From assembly GCA_002705995.1 (NCBI GenBank), contig PAJI01000032.1, positions 1 to 35,583 of the forward strand: DNA of 35,583 nucleotides, read 5' to 3'. Within the stretch, counting starts at the first letter, position 1, and each line of letters starts with the position of its first letter. Positions 8,832 to 16,031 of the stretch are shown here, in pieces. A program made the position numbers and the translations under genes. The stretch comes from Crocinitomicaceae bacterium (GTDB lineage: Bacteria > Bacteroidota > Bacteroidia > Flavobacteriales_G > Salibacteraceae). A model generated the notes under the pieces. That model was given only the letters and a program-made list of their open reading frames with translations. It made no database searches and had not been told where the DNA came from.

Positions 8832-9233
8832 TCAGGTTTTGTGCGTACCTTCGACGCCACGATGCATGCGGGCAAGCGTGCGGCTATGCAGCCAATGCTG
8901 CGCTTCTTCGATCTTGGTCAGCGCAAGAGCGTTCTCGCGGCAGGCAAACTTACCGGCTTGGAAAGAGCGAAGACGATCAGCGACAATCGCAAGCAGAACT
9001 TCCTGCGTAAGCCCGTTAATGCCAGCTTCATTGATCGGCCCGTTCTGGAAATAGATCGTGACCTCCGTGGCAGCGCACTGCGTCTGGCCATCACCGGCGC
9101 TTGGGTTTTCGCCAAGCGAGAAGCCGGAGATCCGATATGCGTGACTGGCGCCGCCTTGTCCGGGCTCGTCAAGAACCTCAATAACAATCTTGTCGTTAGC
9201 AGGGTTAACCTTGTGATCGGTGATCGTGCGCAT
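8832..9233 (-). CDS. Acb2/Tad1 hairpin-domain-like protein, candidate anti-CBASS/anti-Thoeris sponge
   Basis: The 133-residue product starts at an ATG with AAGGAG 8 bases upstream, so six bases of upstream open frame are excluded. Residues 1-60 are a beta-rich, polar N-domain with a HAYRISGF element. Residues 65-133 form two predicted helices: FQNGPINEAGINGLTQE, then LLAIVADRLRSFQAG, then CRENALALTKIEEAQHWL, ending RGVEGTHKT. The second helix matches the ALTKLEEA.mW pattern of phage Acb2 and Tad1, which sequester cyclic oligonucleotide or cyclic-ADPR-type immune signals. The longer form with N-domain and GVEGT tail is widespread in phages and, as far as I know, not characterised. Ligand and activity are inference. 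Confidence 0.7.
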   Translation of the reverse strand: MRTITDHKVNPANDKIVIEVLDEPGQGGASHAYRISGFSLGENPSAGDGQTQCAATEVTIYFQNGPINEAGINGLTQEVLLAIVADRLRSFQAGKFACRENALALTKIEEAQHWLHSRTLARMHRGVEGTHKT

Positions 9234-9271
9234 CAGCACTCTCCTTGGGTTGATTGGTCTGAAACGAAAAA

Positions 9272-9298
9272 CGGCGGCACGCTCTCACGTAACCGCCG
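9272..9298 (-). terminator. Terminator upstream of the Acb2-like gene
   Basis: The stem CGGCGG / CCGCCG is followed on the minus strand by TTTTTCGTTTC. It ends transcription from the non-coding stretch before the Acb2-like gene, so that gene probably has its own promoter or depends on antitermination. Confidence 0.7.
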
Positions 9299-9394
9299 CT
9301 ATATTCTCCGCACCACCCATGCCTAAACGGGAGTGGATTGGATAAGCCCCACATCATGTGGGACTAAGTTGCCCGTGAAAGGCAGGCAAAACAA

Positions 9395-9596
9395 AACCCG
9401 CCCGGATTGCTCCAAGCGGGTTATACGCTCCTCAGACCAGCCTACATAAACCTCCGACGCAAGGCGTTGGGCTTCGGCTGGCCCAAGGAAAGGCATTCGT
9501 GCCGGTCCCTCCAACGCTTCAATCAGCGTCCTACCGTTTCCGAGCCTTCGCAAAGGTCGGCACGAATCAAAAAGCGCCCCGGTTTCCCGTAGGCGC
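9395..9596 (-). ncRNA. Candidate structured non-coding RNA bracketed by terminators
   Basis: On the minus strand this stretch opens with a terminator-like hairpin (GCGCC/GGCGC then TTTTTG, 9574-9596). A 10-bp perfect long-range stem pairs 9558-9567 with 9495-9504 (CGTGCCG/CGGCACG core) and encloses two small hairpins (CCTT/AAGG; ACGCT/AGCGT). Next comes TTGGGC/GCCCAA at 9467-9486, and the stretch closes with AACCCGC/GCGGGTT plus TTTTGTTTTG (9395-9422). A low-quality 91-codon TTG-start frame crosses it, without ribosome site and through the terminator, so I favour RNA over protein. I recognise no known RNA family. Confidence 0.4.
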
Positions 9597-9638
9597 AATT
9601 CGTAAGTTGATTGCTTATCTCAAAAACGCCCCCGGTTG

Positions 9639-10460
9639 TCAATCCCAGCCACGAAGCTTGCAATAGACCTCTAGGGCTTCGATCAGGTTATCCTTCGCCC
9701 ACCCATTGCGCTTGTGATGCTTTGCATCAACCTTTCGGCAGGACAAACCGAACGCGATGATATCAATTGCGGCTGTATGACGAAGATGTCTATCTGGGTG
9801 GCTTTTCTCACCGATCAACTCTTTAGCCCAATCGCGATAGGCATCTTCCAGTTCTATGCGCCTTCGATCATCAAGGGTAACATCAGGACCGCCACCGGCA
9901 TCATCAAGGCGTGTCACCCTGACACGAATAGCGCCTCCAGCGATAGCAAAGCCTTTTGCGATATCACCGAACGCCTCAGTCAATGGCAGCTTATGCTCCT
10001 GCATCGCCTTGATCAGATAAGCATGAGACTTACGCACTGTGTAGGCATCTCTTGTCACCTTATTGACCCTTCCGCTTTCAGTTTCGACGATGGTCCTGAT
10101 CTGCACCCTGACAGATTCCGTTATCCTATCGTGCATGTCGTCGACATCGATCAGTCGGAAACGTTTGGTGTTGGGGCCAATGCCAAGCTTCCTGATGCCG
10201 GTACGTTGCTCATCGATCAAGGCGCTATCGCCACAACGTTTGGCTCTGACTTCCCGCATCACCAGTTTGGCTGCTTCTTTGAGGTCAACGAGTGCTTTTG
10301 ACCTGGCTGAACGCCAGATACCACTTTCAAAGTGTTTCACAATAACGGCCTTGCTCTCGTCCAACTTGAGACGAAACACATCGAACTCTTTACCCAACGC
10401 ATGTTCCACCGAGACACGTTCCGGTAGCTTGCGTTGTGATGTCTGCTCATTCGGTGACAT
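9639..10460 (-). CDS. Phage protein of unknown function (273 aa)
   Basis: The chosen ATG (MSPNEQTSQRKLPERV) has AAAGGA 9 bases upstream; an ATG three codons earlier has no room for a ribosome site. The protein is basic and mostly helical, with no membrane segment. A central DAYTVRKSHAYLIKAM segment and a C-terminal helical part (RHTAAIDIIAFGLSC, WAKDNLIEALEVYC) suggest a nucleic-acid-associated protein. It stands just upstream of the structured RNA candidate and downstream of the kinase-like gene. I do not recognise the family. Confidence 0.7.
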   Translation of the reverse strand: MSPNEQTSQRKLPERVSVEHALGKEFDVFRLKLDESKAVIVKHFESGIWRSARSKALVDLKEAAKLVMREVRAKRCGDSALIDEQRTGIRKLGIGPNTKRFRLIDVDDMHDRITESVRVQIRTIVETESGRVNKVTRDAYTVRKSHAYLIKAMQEHKLPLTEAFGDIAKGFAIAGGAIRVRVTRLDDAGGGPDVTLDDRRRIELEDAYRDWAKELIGEKSHPDRHLRHTAAIDIIAFGLSCRKVDAKHHKRNGWAKDNLIEALEVYCKLRGWD

Positions 10461-10503
10461 GAAGGTCATTCCTTTGATCCGCTCTGTTGCTGTTCCGCTC
10501 GTA

Positions 10504-10968
10504 TCAGGCGCGCTTATCGGTTGACTGCCCGGTCCAAACCGCCTTGCGTGTCTTCTTCGTGCTGAAGTTTGAAATCGTGATCCCGTAGTCGTGACAAACC
10601 GGGTTGCCGTCCAGCATTCCCCAGTTCTCGGTCTTCATGTCGGTGAACAAGGCTGGCACCTTGTCGGGCAACTCACCGGGACGCGGCACCATCGTTCGCC
10701 GCATCAGAAGCACGGTTCCGCATGGCGAGATATCAACAACCGGCGCGAACCACTTTGCCAGTGAGGTATGACAGACCTGCTCCCAAACCTCATGCTCAAG
10801 CACGTTCTGGAAGCTGCGCGCCCGTGTCTCGAACTTGATCACGATGTCAGGATTGATGGCACAGGCATAGACCTCGCGTCCCTGCCCTTGCCCGACCATA
10901 TCGCCACAGACCGAGGCAAAGAAATCACGCGAGATCGATGTATCGAAGAAATCTTCACGGACAGGCAT
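10504..10968 (-). CDS. Minimal protein-kinase-like protein (154 aa)
   Basis: The start is the ATG preceded by GGGAGG, not an upstream GTG. It overlaps the previous stop by one base. Kinase-fold landmarks appear in order: a Gly-rich loop GQGQGREVY (27-34), Lys45 in VIKFE, a helix-C Glu in LEHEVWEQV (58 or 60), a hinge-like VLLMRRT (86-92), a catalytic-loop-like TDMKTENWG (109-117) and a DYG (127-129) at the DFG place. It lacks any C-lobe beyond this, being about half the usual kinase length. Small phage proteins of this shape are known to me only as unannotated ORFs. Activity versus pseudokinase is open. Confidence 0.65.
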   Translation of the reverse strand: MPVREDFFDTSISRDFFASVCGDMVGQGQGREVYACAINPDIVIKFETRARSFQNVLEHEVWEQVCHTSLAKWFAPVVDISPCGTVLLMRRTMVPRPGELPDKVPALFTDMKTENWGMLDGNPVCHDYGITISNFSTKKTRKAVWTGQSTDKRA

Positions 10969-11225
10969 CACCGACCTCCCTGCAGTCGATATCCGGCATC
11001 CTTGCACTCAAGCTGCTTCAGGGCGCAGCGGTAGACCTCGAACCAGCGGTCATGCGGTTTCGTTGCGGCCACGTCCGCAATGATTGCGGCACGCTGCGCA
11101 TTGGTCAGGGACTGGACGGGAAGCGGCGTGTCTTTTGCTGGTCGCCCGCGCTTTGGTCCCGTCTTCAACTGAGTGCTGACGGCGGGTCTGTGGTCTGAGG
11201 TGTTTCGGAATATGAATTGAACCAT
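10968..11225 (-). CDS. Small basic phage protein (85 aa)
   Basis: The 85-residue protein has an AT-hook-like KRGRPAK patch near residue 27 and a helical ALKQLEC region. It overlaps the genes on both sides by one base (TGATG), so it is translationally coupled in the 10.5-13.5 kb operon. DNA binding is plausible from the basic patch. No family is recognised. Confidence 0.65.
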   Translation of the reverse strand: MVQFIFRNTSDHRPAVSTQLKTGPKRGRPAKDTPLPVQSLTNAQRAAIIADVAATKPHDRWFEVYRCALKQLECKDAGYRLQGGR

Positions 11226-11503
11226 CAGCTTTCCCTCGGCCAGATAGGCGTTGGTCCGCTGCCGTATTGGCTAAAACCGTCGTCAACGTCGTCAAGGCCT
11301 ATTTTCCACAATTCACGGCGTTCCTTTACAGGAAGGCTATTGAAATACAGAAAAATTTCTTCTGCTGTTGGAAGGCGTTCGCTCCCATTATCTTGGGTAA
11401 CAATTCCCCTTAACCTCAATGCCTCCATCCAAGGTGACAGCTTGTATTCAATTCTGATCCCATCACTTATGGTTTTGATCTGTTTCGGTGTTAATTTAAC
11501 CAT
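11225..11503 (-). CDS. Phage protein of unknown function (92 aa)
   Basis: The ATG used (MVKLTPKQIKTISD) has GGAGGG 5 bases upstream and shares its A with the preceding stop. The protein is soluble and mixed alpha, with no obvious motif. Local base composition (10.9-11.5 kb) is somewhat more AT-rich than its neighbours. Function is unknown. Confidence 0.65.
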   Translation of the reverse strand: MVKLTPKQIKTISDGIRIEYKLSPWMEALRLRGIVTQDNGSERLPTAEEIFLYFNSLPVKERRELWKIGLDDVDDGFSQYGSGPTPIWPRES

Positions 11504-11739
11504 CACTTCCCTCCGCAGCTTGCGCAGTGGCAGACTACGACGCGGGGATTGCTGGCGCGAAGGCAGTTACCAGGGCGATCCCAGATCGACTGATCGTCTT
11601 CGATTGGCATGCGTTTGATTTCGATGCCCTCGTCAGGTCCGCGCGCAACATCGGTTCCGCCGTAGCCGTATGACAGCACGTCGGCCCATGCCTTCAATGC
11701 ATTGCCGATGACTGCGACTCTCTGATCGTTCACGCTCAT
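11503..11739 (-). CDS. Small protein with C-terminal CHCASCGG knuckle (78 aa)
   Basis: The start ATG (MSVNDQRVAVIGNA) lies within an ATGA overlap with the upstream stop. The last residues form CHCASCGG, a likely metal-binding turn. The rest is soluble with no recognised domain. Tight overlap on both sides indicates coupled expression. Confidence 0.65.
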   Translation of the reverse strand: MSVNDQRVAVIGNALKAWADVLSYGYGGTDVARGPDEGIEIKRMPIEDDQSIWDRPGNCLRASNPRVVVCHCASCGGK

Positions 11740-12272
11740 TCGGCACCGCCTTTCAGGGCTTGCTCTGCATGATGCAGCCATTCCTCATGCCAGCGATGAA
11801 CCGGCACGTCACCGCCACCCAGTTCCGGGCTATCGATCTGCCCTTCTTGGATTGCCGTGATCATTTCGATCAGGACTTTGCGCAGCCGCCCTCGCTCACT
11901 TAGCAGATCGGTAAGTCTCTTAGGCTCAGCGTGCGGGATCGGCGGAACCTTGTCGCCATAATCGGTGTCGGGGATCGCCCGACGTGGGATGCCTTCGACA
12001 TACACGGCTTCATTCCACGCCTTGACCTGGGCATTGGCGATGTCGGCTTCGGCGCGGAACCGTTCGCAGTCAGCCCGCAGCCGTTCGATCTCGGCGGATT
12101 GGGTTTTGATGGTTGCAAGAGCTTCTTTCAGGTCATCGAAGCGCAACGGGCTTGACCGTCCCCCGCCACGGATTTCAACGATCTCGTTGTCGTCTTCGAA
12201 TAGCTCGGCATAGCTTTCAGCGAACTCATTAATCCGCTTAACAGCCTCGTCATGTTTCGTCGTGTCGGTCAT
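11736..12272 (-). CDS. Coiled-coil phage protein of unknown function (178 aa)
   Basis: It starts MTDTTKHDEAVKRINEF in an ATGA overlap with the preceding gene. Residues 50-85 carry heptad-like charged helices (TIKTQSAEIERLRADCERF), followed by a Pro-rich linker and a second helix (LLSERGRLRKVLIEMI). This resembles the 'Ea8.5/ead-like' style of helical phage early proteins, but I cannot name a family. Confidence 0.65.
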   Translation of the reverse strand: MTDTTKHDEAVKRINEFAESYAELFEDDNEIVEIRGGGRSSPLRFDDLKEALATIKTQSAEIERLRADCERFRAEADIANAQVKAWNEAVYVEGIPRRAIPDTDYGDKVPPIPHAEPKRLTDLLSERGRLRKVLIEMITAIQEGQIDSPELGGGDVPVHRWHEEWLHHAEQALKGGAE

Positions 12273-12976
12273 GACGCACCACCGCACTCGTGCCCCATCA
12301 GACCTGATAGATCATCACCGCAATGCTCACAGGTCACCCCGTCGCCATAGGGCACGTCGACGTACTCTGTCTGCGGGTCATACGGGAATTTGACATCAAC
12401 AAAGCTGTCACCACTCGTGAATGAAACGCCATTCGGCTCACGGAAGACCTTGCCTTCGATGTCGTACGCAGTACCATCGGCACGACGGAACACACGTCCA
12501 CACCGAGTGTTCTGCTGCATACCGTCAGGGTTAACCGGGTCAGACCACTCGGACTCATCGCCTTCGAGCGGCATCAGCGGTTCGTATCGTGCCAGACGCG
12601 AAAACACGCCGACCGAAATGCCAGCAGACATCCCGCTGTGCCCCTCGGCACCAAATTCGCGGATCATGCGCAGCAAGGCCGGTCCCATCATGCCGCCATA
12701 GAACCCGTCTTCGTCGTACCAGCCAGCAAGCCTGAGTTCTTTTTCCGCCCAGACTTCCATGGGTGACGGTTTATGGCCCAGCCACATCAGCCAGCTGCAG
12801 GTCATCCGATAGCGATTAATCAGGCGCCACTGGATTTCTGACAACGACCAGCGCAGTCGCTGCAAGAGTGTCGGACGCTGCGCAAGTGCTGATTCCGGAA
12901 GATCGATTTGTGAAATATCCATTTGATCCGGCCTCATGGGGTTATTTTTGCCCTTCTGGGCACTGGTGTTGGTCAT
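12269..12976 (-). CDS. Conserved phage protein with GHSG-LARYEPLxPL signature (235 aa)
   Basis: It begins MTNTSAQKGKNNPM after GGAGC. Residues 60-150 hold a pattern I know from many phages: helical WAEKELRLAGWYDEDG, then MIREFGAEGHSGMSAG, then FSRLARYEPLMPLEGDESEW. This is followed by a QNTRCGRVFRRADG strand region and a C-terminal CEHCGDDLSGLMGHECGG zinc knuckle. The family is common in early or replication regions but has no established function. It is ATGA-coupled on both sides. Confidence 0.75.
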   Translation of the reverse strand: MTNTSAQKGKNNPMRPDQMDISQIDLPESALAQRPTLLQRLRWSLSEIQWRLINRYRMTCSWLMWLGHKPSPMEVWAEKELRLAGWYDEDGFYGGMMGPALLRMIREFGAEGHSGMSAGISVGVFSRLARYEPLMPLEGDESEWSDPVNPDGMQQNTRCGRVFRRADGTAYDIEGKVFREPNGVSFTSGDSFVDVKFPYDPQTEYVDVPYGDGVTCEHCGDDLSGLMGHECGGAS

Positions 12977-13461
12977 TGTTTTGCTCCTTTCAAAGCAACC
13001 CTCACATTGCCGACGCCCAAGGCAGCGGCGATTTCGGGGATCATGTCGCGCTTCACCCAATCGACGGCGGCACGTCCTGGCATCAGTAGAGTTGCGGTAT
13101 CGCCTTCGATGCTGACTTCGGAACCGGTGAACCAAGACTTGAACCGGACAGGGCCCAATCGCTTCTGGATCTTGGCGAGGTTTTCATCAGCTGGGGCAGG
13201 TCCGGCGTCGTATTCGGGTTCTGTCGAGGCGTTCAGCCCAAGGCGCTTGGCCTTCGCCTTTTCCACTGCGTTAACGACATCAAAATATTTCGGGAAATAT
13301 CGGGCATCACACAGGGCTTCTTCAGCCGCATTGACGTCCGCTATGTCCTCTTTGCGCAAGCGTTTGAGCAGGCGACCGCTTTCTTCCTCGGTAAACTTCT
13401 TGGTCCTGTGAAGTCGCTCAACGGTGGCAAGCATGTTCAGGATTTCCTCATGTTCAGCCAT
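12973..13461 (-). CDS. DnaA domain-I-like phage replication protein (162 aa)
   Basis: The ATG (MAEHEEILNML) follows GGGAGG and overlaps the upstream gene by 8 bases. The N-terminal half is helical and charged. Residues about 105-160 match the DnaA N-terminal (domain I) pattern: IQKRLGPVRFKSWFTG, a hydrophilic turn, TATLLMPGRAAVDWVKRD, and a final helix EIAAALG. In DnaA this domain self-associates and contacts the replicative helicase and partners. Sitting right after the replication organiser, it may help recruit host DnaB. The match is from remembered pattern; the function is inference. Confidence 0.65.
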   Translation of the reverse strand: MAEHEEILNMLATVERLHRTKKFTEEESGRLLKRLRKEDIADVNAAEEALCDARYFPKYFDVVNAVEKAKAKRLGLNASTEPEYDAGPAPADENLAKIQKRLGPVRFKSWFTGSEVSIEGDTATLLMPGRAAVDWVKRDMIPEIAAALGVGNVRVALKGAKQ

Positions 13462-14311
13462 GGCAGGCCTCCCCTTCGGTTTCGTCATCATCGAGATACC
13501 CGCCTTCCTTCAGTCGGGCGAGGCGTTGTTCCAGGGTTTCATCGGTCGGTCCCGATGGGGGTGACCCCGTGCCTGACGGTGCAGGACGGCTTTTCTCGGC
13601 TTCGATGGTTTGGCAGATCGGGATCAGGTAGCGCGGCGATCCCATCACAGAACCGGCTGCGGCTGCACTGTCGCGGCCTCGCCTTGCAGCGGCGAGAACG
13701 GTATCTCTGCCGTGCAGTTCTTCGAGGTGTCCGATGATCCCGGCTTGATGCCACCACTGCTGCTGCTTGGAGACATCGATCCCGGCGATCTCGGTTACTT
13801 CTTCGAGAAGGGTTTTTGAATTTTGATCCGTGCGCGAATCAACAACAGAATCCTTATTATCTTTATTATCCTTATTCTTCTTTGTCTCGCTGCTGTCTCG
13901 GTGCTGTCTCGCTCCTGTCTCACTTGCCGTCTCGGGTGCTGTCTCGGTTAATCCGGCGCGTGATTGATATTTGTCGTAATTACAGACAGTTATAACCATC
14001 TGCCCTGTCTCGGTGTGTGTCTCGATCATTGCCTCGGTTTTGAGACGGGTGATGAATCGCGAGACAGCAGCCTTATCCCAACGCCATGCCTCGGCCATGA
14101 ACCGAACCGAATAGGAAAGCTGGCCACGATTGAGGCGAACGATCTGCCCTTTGATCTCGACAGGATGCCCATCTTCGCGCCAGACAGCATTGGCGACGAT
14201 CCAGTCCCAGGCATAGCCGCGACAGAACTTTTCCGCCTTGAACAGCGGATGCTTGAACCGGTCGCGTTGGGCGAAGACAAAATCGCGTTGCTGGGTGGTC
14301 TTGTCGTTCAT
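13454..14311 (-). CDS. Phage replication organiser, winged-helix protein (285 aa)
   Basis: Residues 30-115 show the helix-turn-helix layout of phage O/DnaT-like initiators: WDWIVANAVWRE, LNRGQLSYSVRFMAEAW, KAAVSRFITRLKTEAMI, then ITVCNYDKYQ. A low-complexity Thr/Glu/Lys/Asn/Asp linker follows at about 120-165. The C-terminal part (residues 175-240) has a helical DTVLAAARRGRDSAAAAGSV element and an acidic tail. Such proteins bind the phage origin and load replication factors. The gene sits in an ATGA overlap with the methyltransferase gene. No origin iterons were evident to me within it, although the linker coding is repetitive. Confidence 0.8.
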   Translation of the reverse strand: MNDKTTQQRDFVFAQRDRFKHPLFKAEKFCRGYAWDWIVANAVWREDGHPVEIKGQIVRLNRGQLSYSVRFMAEAWRWDKAAVSRFITRLKTEAMIETHTETGQMVITVCNYDKYQSRAGLTETAPETASETGARQHRDSSETKKNKDNKDNKDSVVDSRTDQNSKTLLEEVTEIAGIDVSKQQQWWHQAGIIGHLEELHGRDTVLAAARRGRDSAAAAGSVMGSPRYLIPICQTIEAEKSRPAPSGTGSPPSGPTDETLEQRLARLKEGGYLDDDETEGEACHG

Positions 14312-15018
14312 CTTTCAGCGCCCTCATTTTGAGGGTCAACGAACAAATCGCCTTGGCGATACGCATCTTCAATACGTTTACGGGCGATATCAAAATACGC
14401 CTTCTCACTCTCAATGCCGACAAATCTTCGTCCCATTTGGGCGCAAGCAACGCCCGTGCTGCCGCTTCCCATAAAAGGATCCAAGATGGTGCCAGGGAGC
14501 TTTTGACATAGCTTCTTCAACAACATCACTGGTTTTTGTGTGGGATGAACTCGGCCGTTTTTTGCTGTACTTTGTACCGGGGCGCATCTCAGCACTGAAC
14601 CGCTGTCACGCTTTCCAACAAACCCTTTTCCAATGACATATATTTCTTCATGATCCGGTTTCCACGGGATATCGAGAGCCCCCATGCCAAGCGCACCGCC
14701 TTTATCCCAAATCAGAACAGAGCGAGTTCCCTCTGGTCTTGGCATCTTCCAAGAACCAAAGATCAAACATGGCCTCCCTGATGACCACTGCACGATCAAA
14801 TCTCTCGCGAACGTCGTTTCATCTGACCGGATAGAACGCCCACCTGACCACAGTTTTTCTGTGGCATATCCGCTTACATAATTGATGCCGTATGGGGGAT
14901 CACTGCATATGGAATCAATATCCGACAAGCCAGCAACCAGTTCTGTACTGTCGGCCAGATAAAGGACACATTGTCCGATCACCACTTTGTTTTGAAATAT
15001 CAAGTTCTGGACTTCCAT
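14308..15018 (-). CDS. DNA methyltransferase, beta-class N6-adenine/N4-cytosine (236 aa)
   Basis: Motif IV DPPYG is near residue 40 and motif I LDPFMGSGSTGVA near residue 195, giving the order IV before I of the beta class. HPTQKP precedes motif I as in Dam-unrelated DpnA/CcrM-like and phage enzymes. At 236 residues it is a small, stand-alone methyltransferase without a visible restriction partner. It uses SAM to modify phage DNA, probably for protection from host restriction or for regulation. The recognition sequence cannot be read from the protein. Confidence 0.9.
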   Translation of the reverse strand: MEVQNLIFQNKVVIGQCVLYLADSTELVAGLSDIDSICSDPPYGINYVSGYATEKLWSGGRSIRSDETTFARDLIVQWSSGRPCLIFGSWKMPRPEGTRSVLIWDKGGALGMGALDIPWKPDHEEIYVIGKGFVGKRDSGSVLRCAPVQSTAKNGRVHPTQKPVMLLKKLCQKLPGTILDPFMGSGSTGVACAQMGRRFVGIESEKAYFDIARKRIEDAYRQGDLFVDPQNEGAER

Positions 15019-15407
15019 CAGATCCCCCGCTTCTGTCTGCGAAGGAACGCGGCACGTTCTTCCTTGGTGTAGGCACGGCCAAAGACACGCTGAGAAACCG
15101 GTGTGGTGCGATGCATTTCAAGCAACCGGGCAACATTGGCATAGCGCAGTGGGTTGAACGCCCGCTCAGGCGCATCGGTGGTTGGGCGCAGTGACGGATC
15201 GTTTTTCGCCCGTGTCAGGGCCTGTTCGCAGCGGCGCGACATATCCTTGTCACAGCCCTCCATGATCATATCGACCAAGAGTTCTGGCTTTATTCCGGCG
15301 TACAAGGCGACGTCGTAATATTCCTTATCGCCGCCGATCAGTCGGCGCATGTCTGCAACCCATTGCTTGACCTGGTACGGTGACATGTATCTCTGAGGAA
15401 GACCCAT
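15018..15407 (-). CDS. Phage protein of unknown function (129 aa)
   Basis: The start is the ATG at MGLPQRYMSPYQVKQ, preceded by GGAGG and one base after the upstream stop. The long in-frame extension upstream lies inside the previous gene and is rejected. It is helical and basic, ending ERAAFLRRQKRGI. No motif is recognised; position in the replication block suggests a DNA-related role. Confidence 0.65.
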   Translation of the reverse strand: MGLPQRYMSPYQVKQWVADMRRLIGGDKEYYDVALYAGIKPELLVDMIMEGCDKDMSRRCEQALTRAKNDPSLRPTTDAPERAFNPLRYANVARLLEMHRTTPVSQRVFGRAYTKEERAAFLRRQKRGI

Positions 15408-15408
15408 A

Positions 15409-15825
15409 TCAGACCTCCACCAGACCGGCGCGCTGGGCCAGTTCGATACCAGAAACACGACGTCCGTTGAGATAGCAGGCCCCATCAGAAGCAAACCTTG
15501 CCTGTTCACCTTGCGCCGCCAGTTTCTGAACTGCGGCTTCAAACATATGCTGCTTGTGACGGATAGGAACCGTATGGGAATCAGGTCGAAATCTGGGATC
15601 GATCTCGACGTTCTCAGGCCGTTCTTCTCGGCAATCAATACCTCTGCGTACAAGAAAGCGCGTCATCCCTGACAGACTGACGGCATATTTCTTGGCGAGA
15701 TCTACTGACAGCTGATGGACGTCGATACCATCACGCCGATATTCCCTGATCAGCCGTTTGGCCTCATAGAAGATAGCTGCGCGCTCGGCATCATCAATAT
15801 CCTTGAAACGTCTGGTAGCAGCCAT
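15409..15825 (-). CDS. Putative DNA-binding phage protein (138 aa)
   Basis: The helical N-terminal part has the style of a helix-turn-helix: AAIFYEAKRLIREYRRDG, then VHQLSVDLAKKYAVS, then LSGMTRFLVRRG. The start is uncertain. The ATG at MAATRRFKD lies just after the upstream stop. An earlier in-frame ATG at 15867 would overlap the upstream gene by 38 bases. The C-terminal half contains ACYLNGRRVSGIELAQRAG. Function unknown. Confidence 0.6.
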   Translation of the reverse strand: MAATRRFKDIDDAERAAIFYEAKRLIREYRRDGIDVHQLSVDLAKKYAVSLSGMTRFLVRRGIDCREERPENVEIDPRFRPDSHTVPIRHKQHMFEAAVQKLAAQGEQARFASDGACYLNGRRVSGIELAQRAGLVEV

Positions 15826-15829
15826 CGGA

Positions 15830-16027
15830 TCACGCCCCGACTTGCCGTGCAGCGGCTTCGATGTCATGGGCTTCCATATCCGACGCGATCATTTCACGGA
15901 CACAGGACTGGGCCACATCCCCGATGGAGGCGCAGCCGTTCGGTGCGATCCGCGCCATGTGCTGGTTGATGTAGCGGGCTTCCTCGTAGGAAAGCTCGAA
16001 CGTGACGGGAACGGTTGATGATTTCAT
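15830..16027 (-). CDS. Small ribbon-helix-helix-like protein (65 aa)
   Basis: The ATG (MKSSTVPVTFELSYEEA) has GGAGAG 8 bases upstream. A short beta strand (VPVTFEL) followed by two helices fits the ribbon-helix-helix fold of small phage repressors, though the family cannot be confirmed by eye. Confidence 0.55.
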   Translation of the reverse strand: MKSSTVPVTFELSYEEARYINQHMARIAPNGCASIGDVAQSCVREMIASDMEAHDIEAAARQVGA

Positions 16028-16031
16028 GGCT

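Noticed and set aside
9323-9598. 91-codon minus-strand frame in the terminator-rich spacer
   Set aside because: It starts at TTG without ribosome site, runs through a hairpin-plus-T-run, and the protein composition looks random. I treat the stretch as a structured RNA candidate, with low certainty.
12973-13461. Full DnaA initiator
   Set aside because: Only a domain-I-like part is visible; there is no Walker motif or DNA-binding domain IV.
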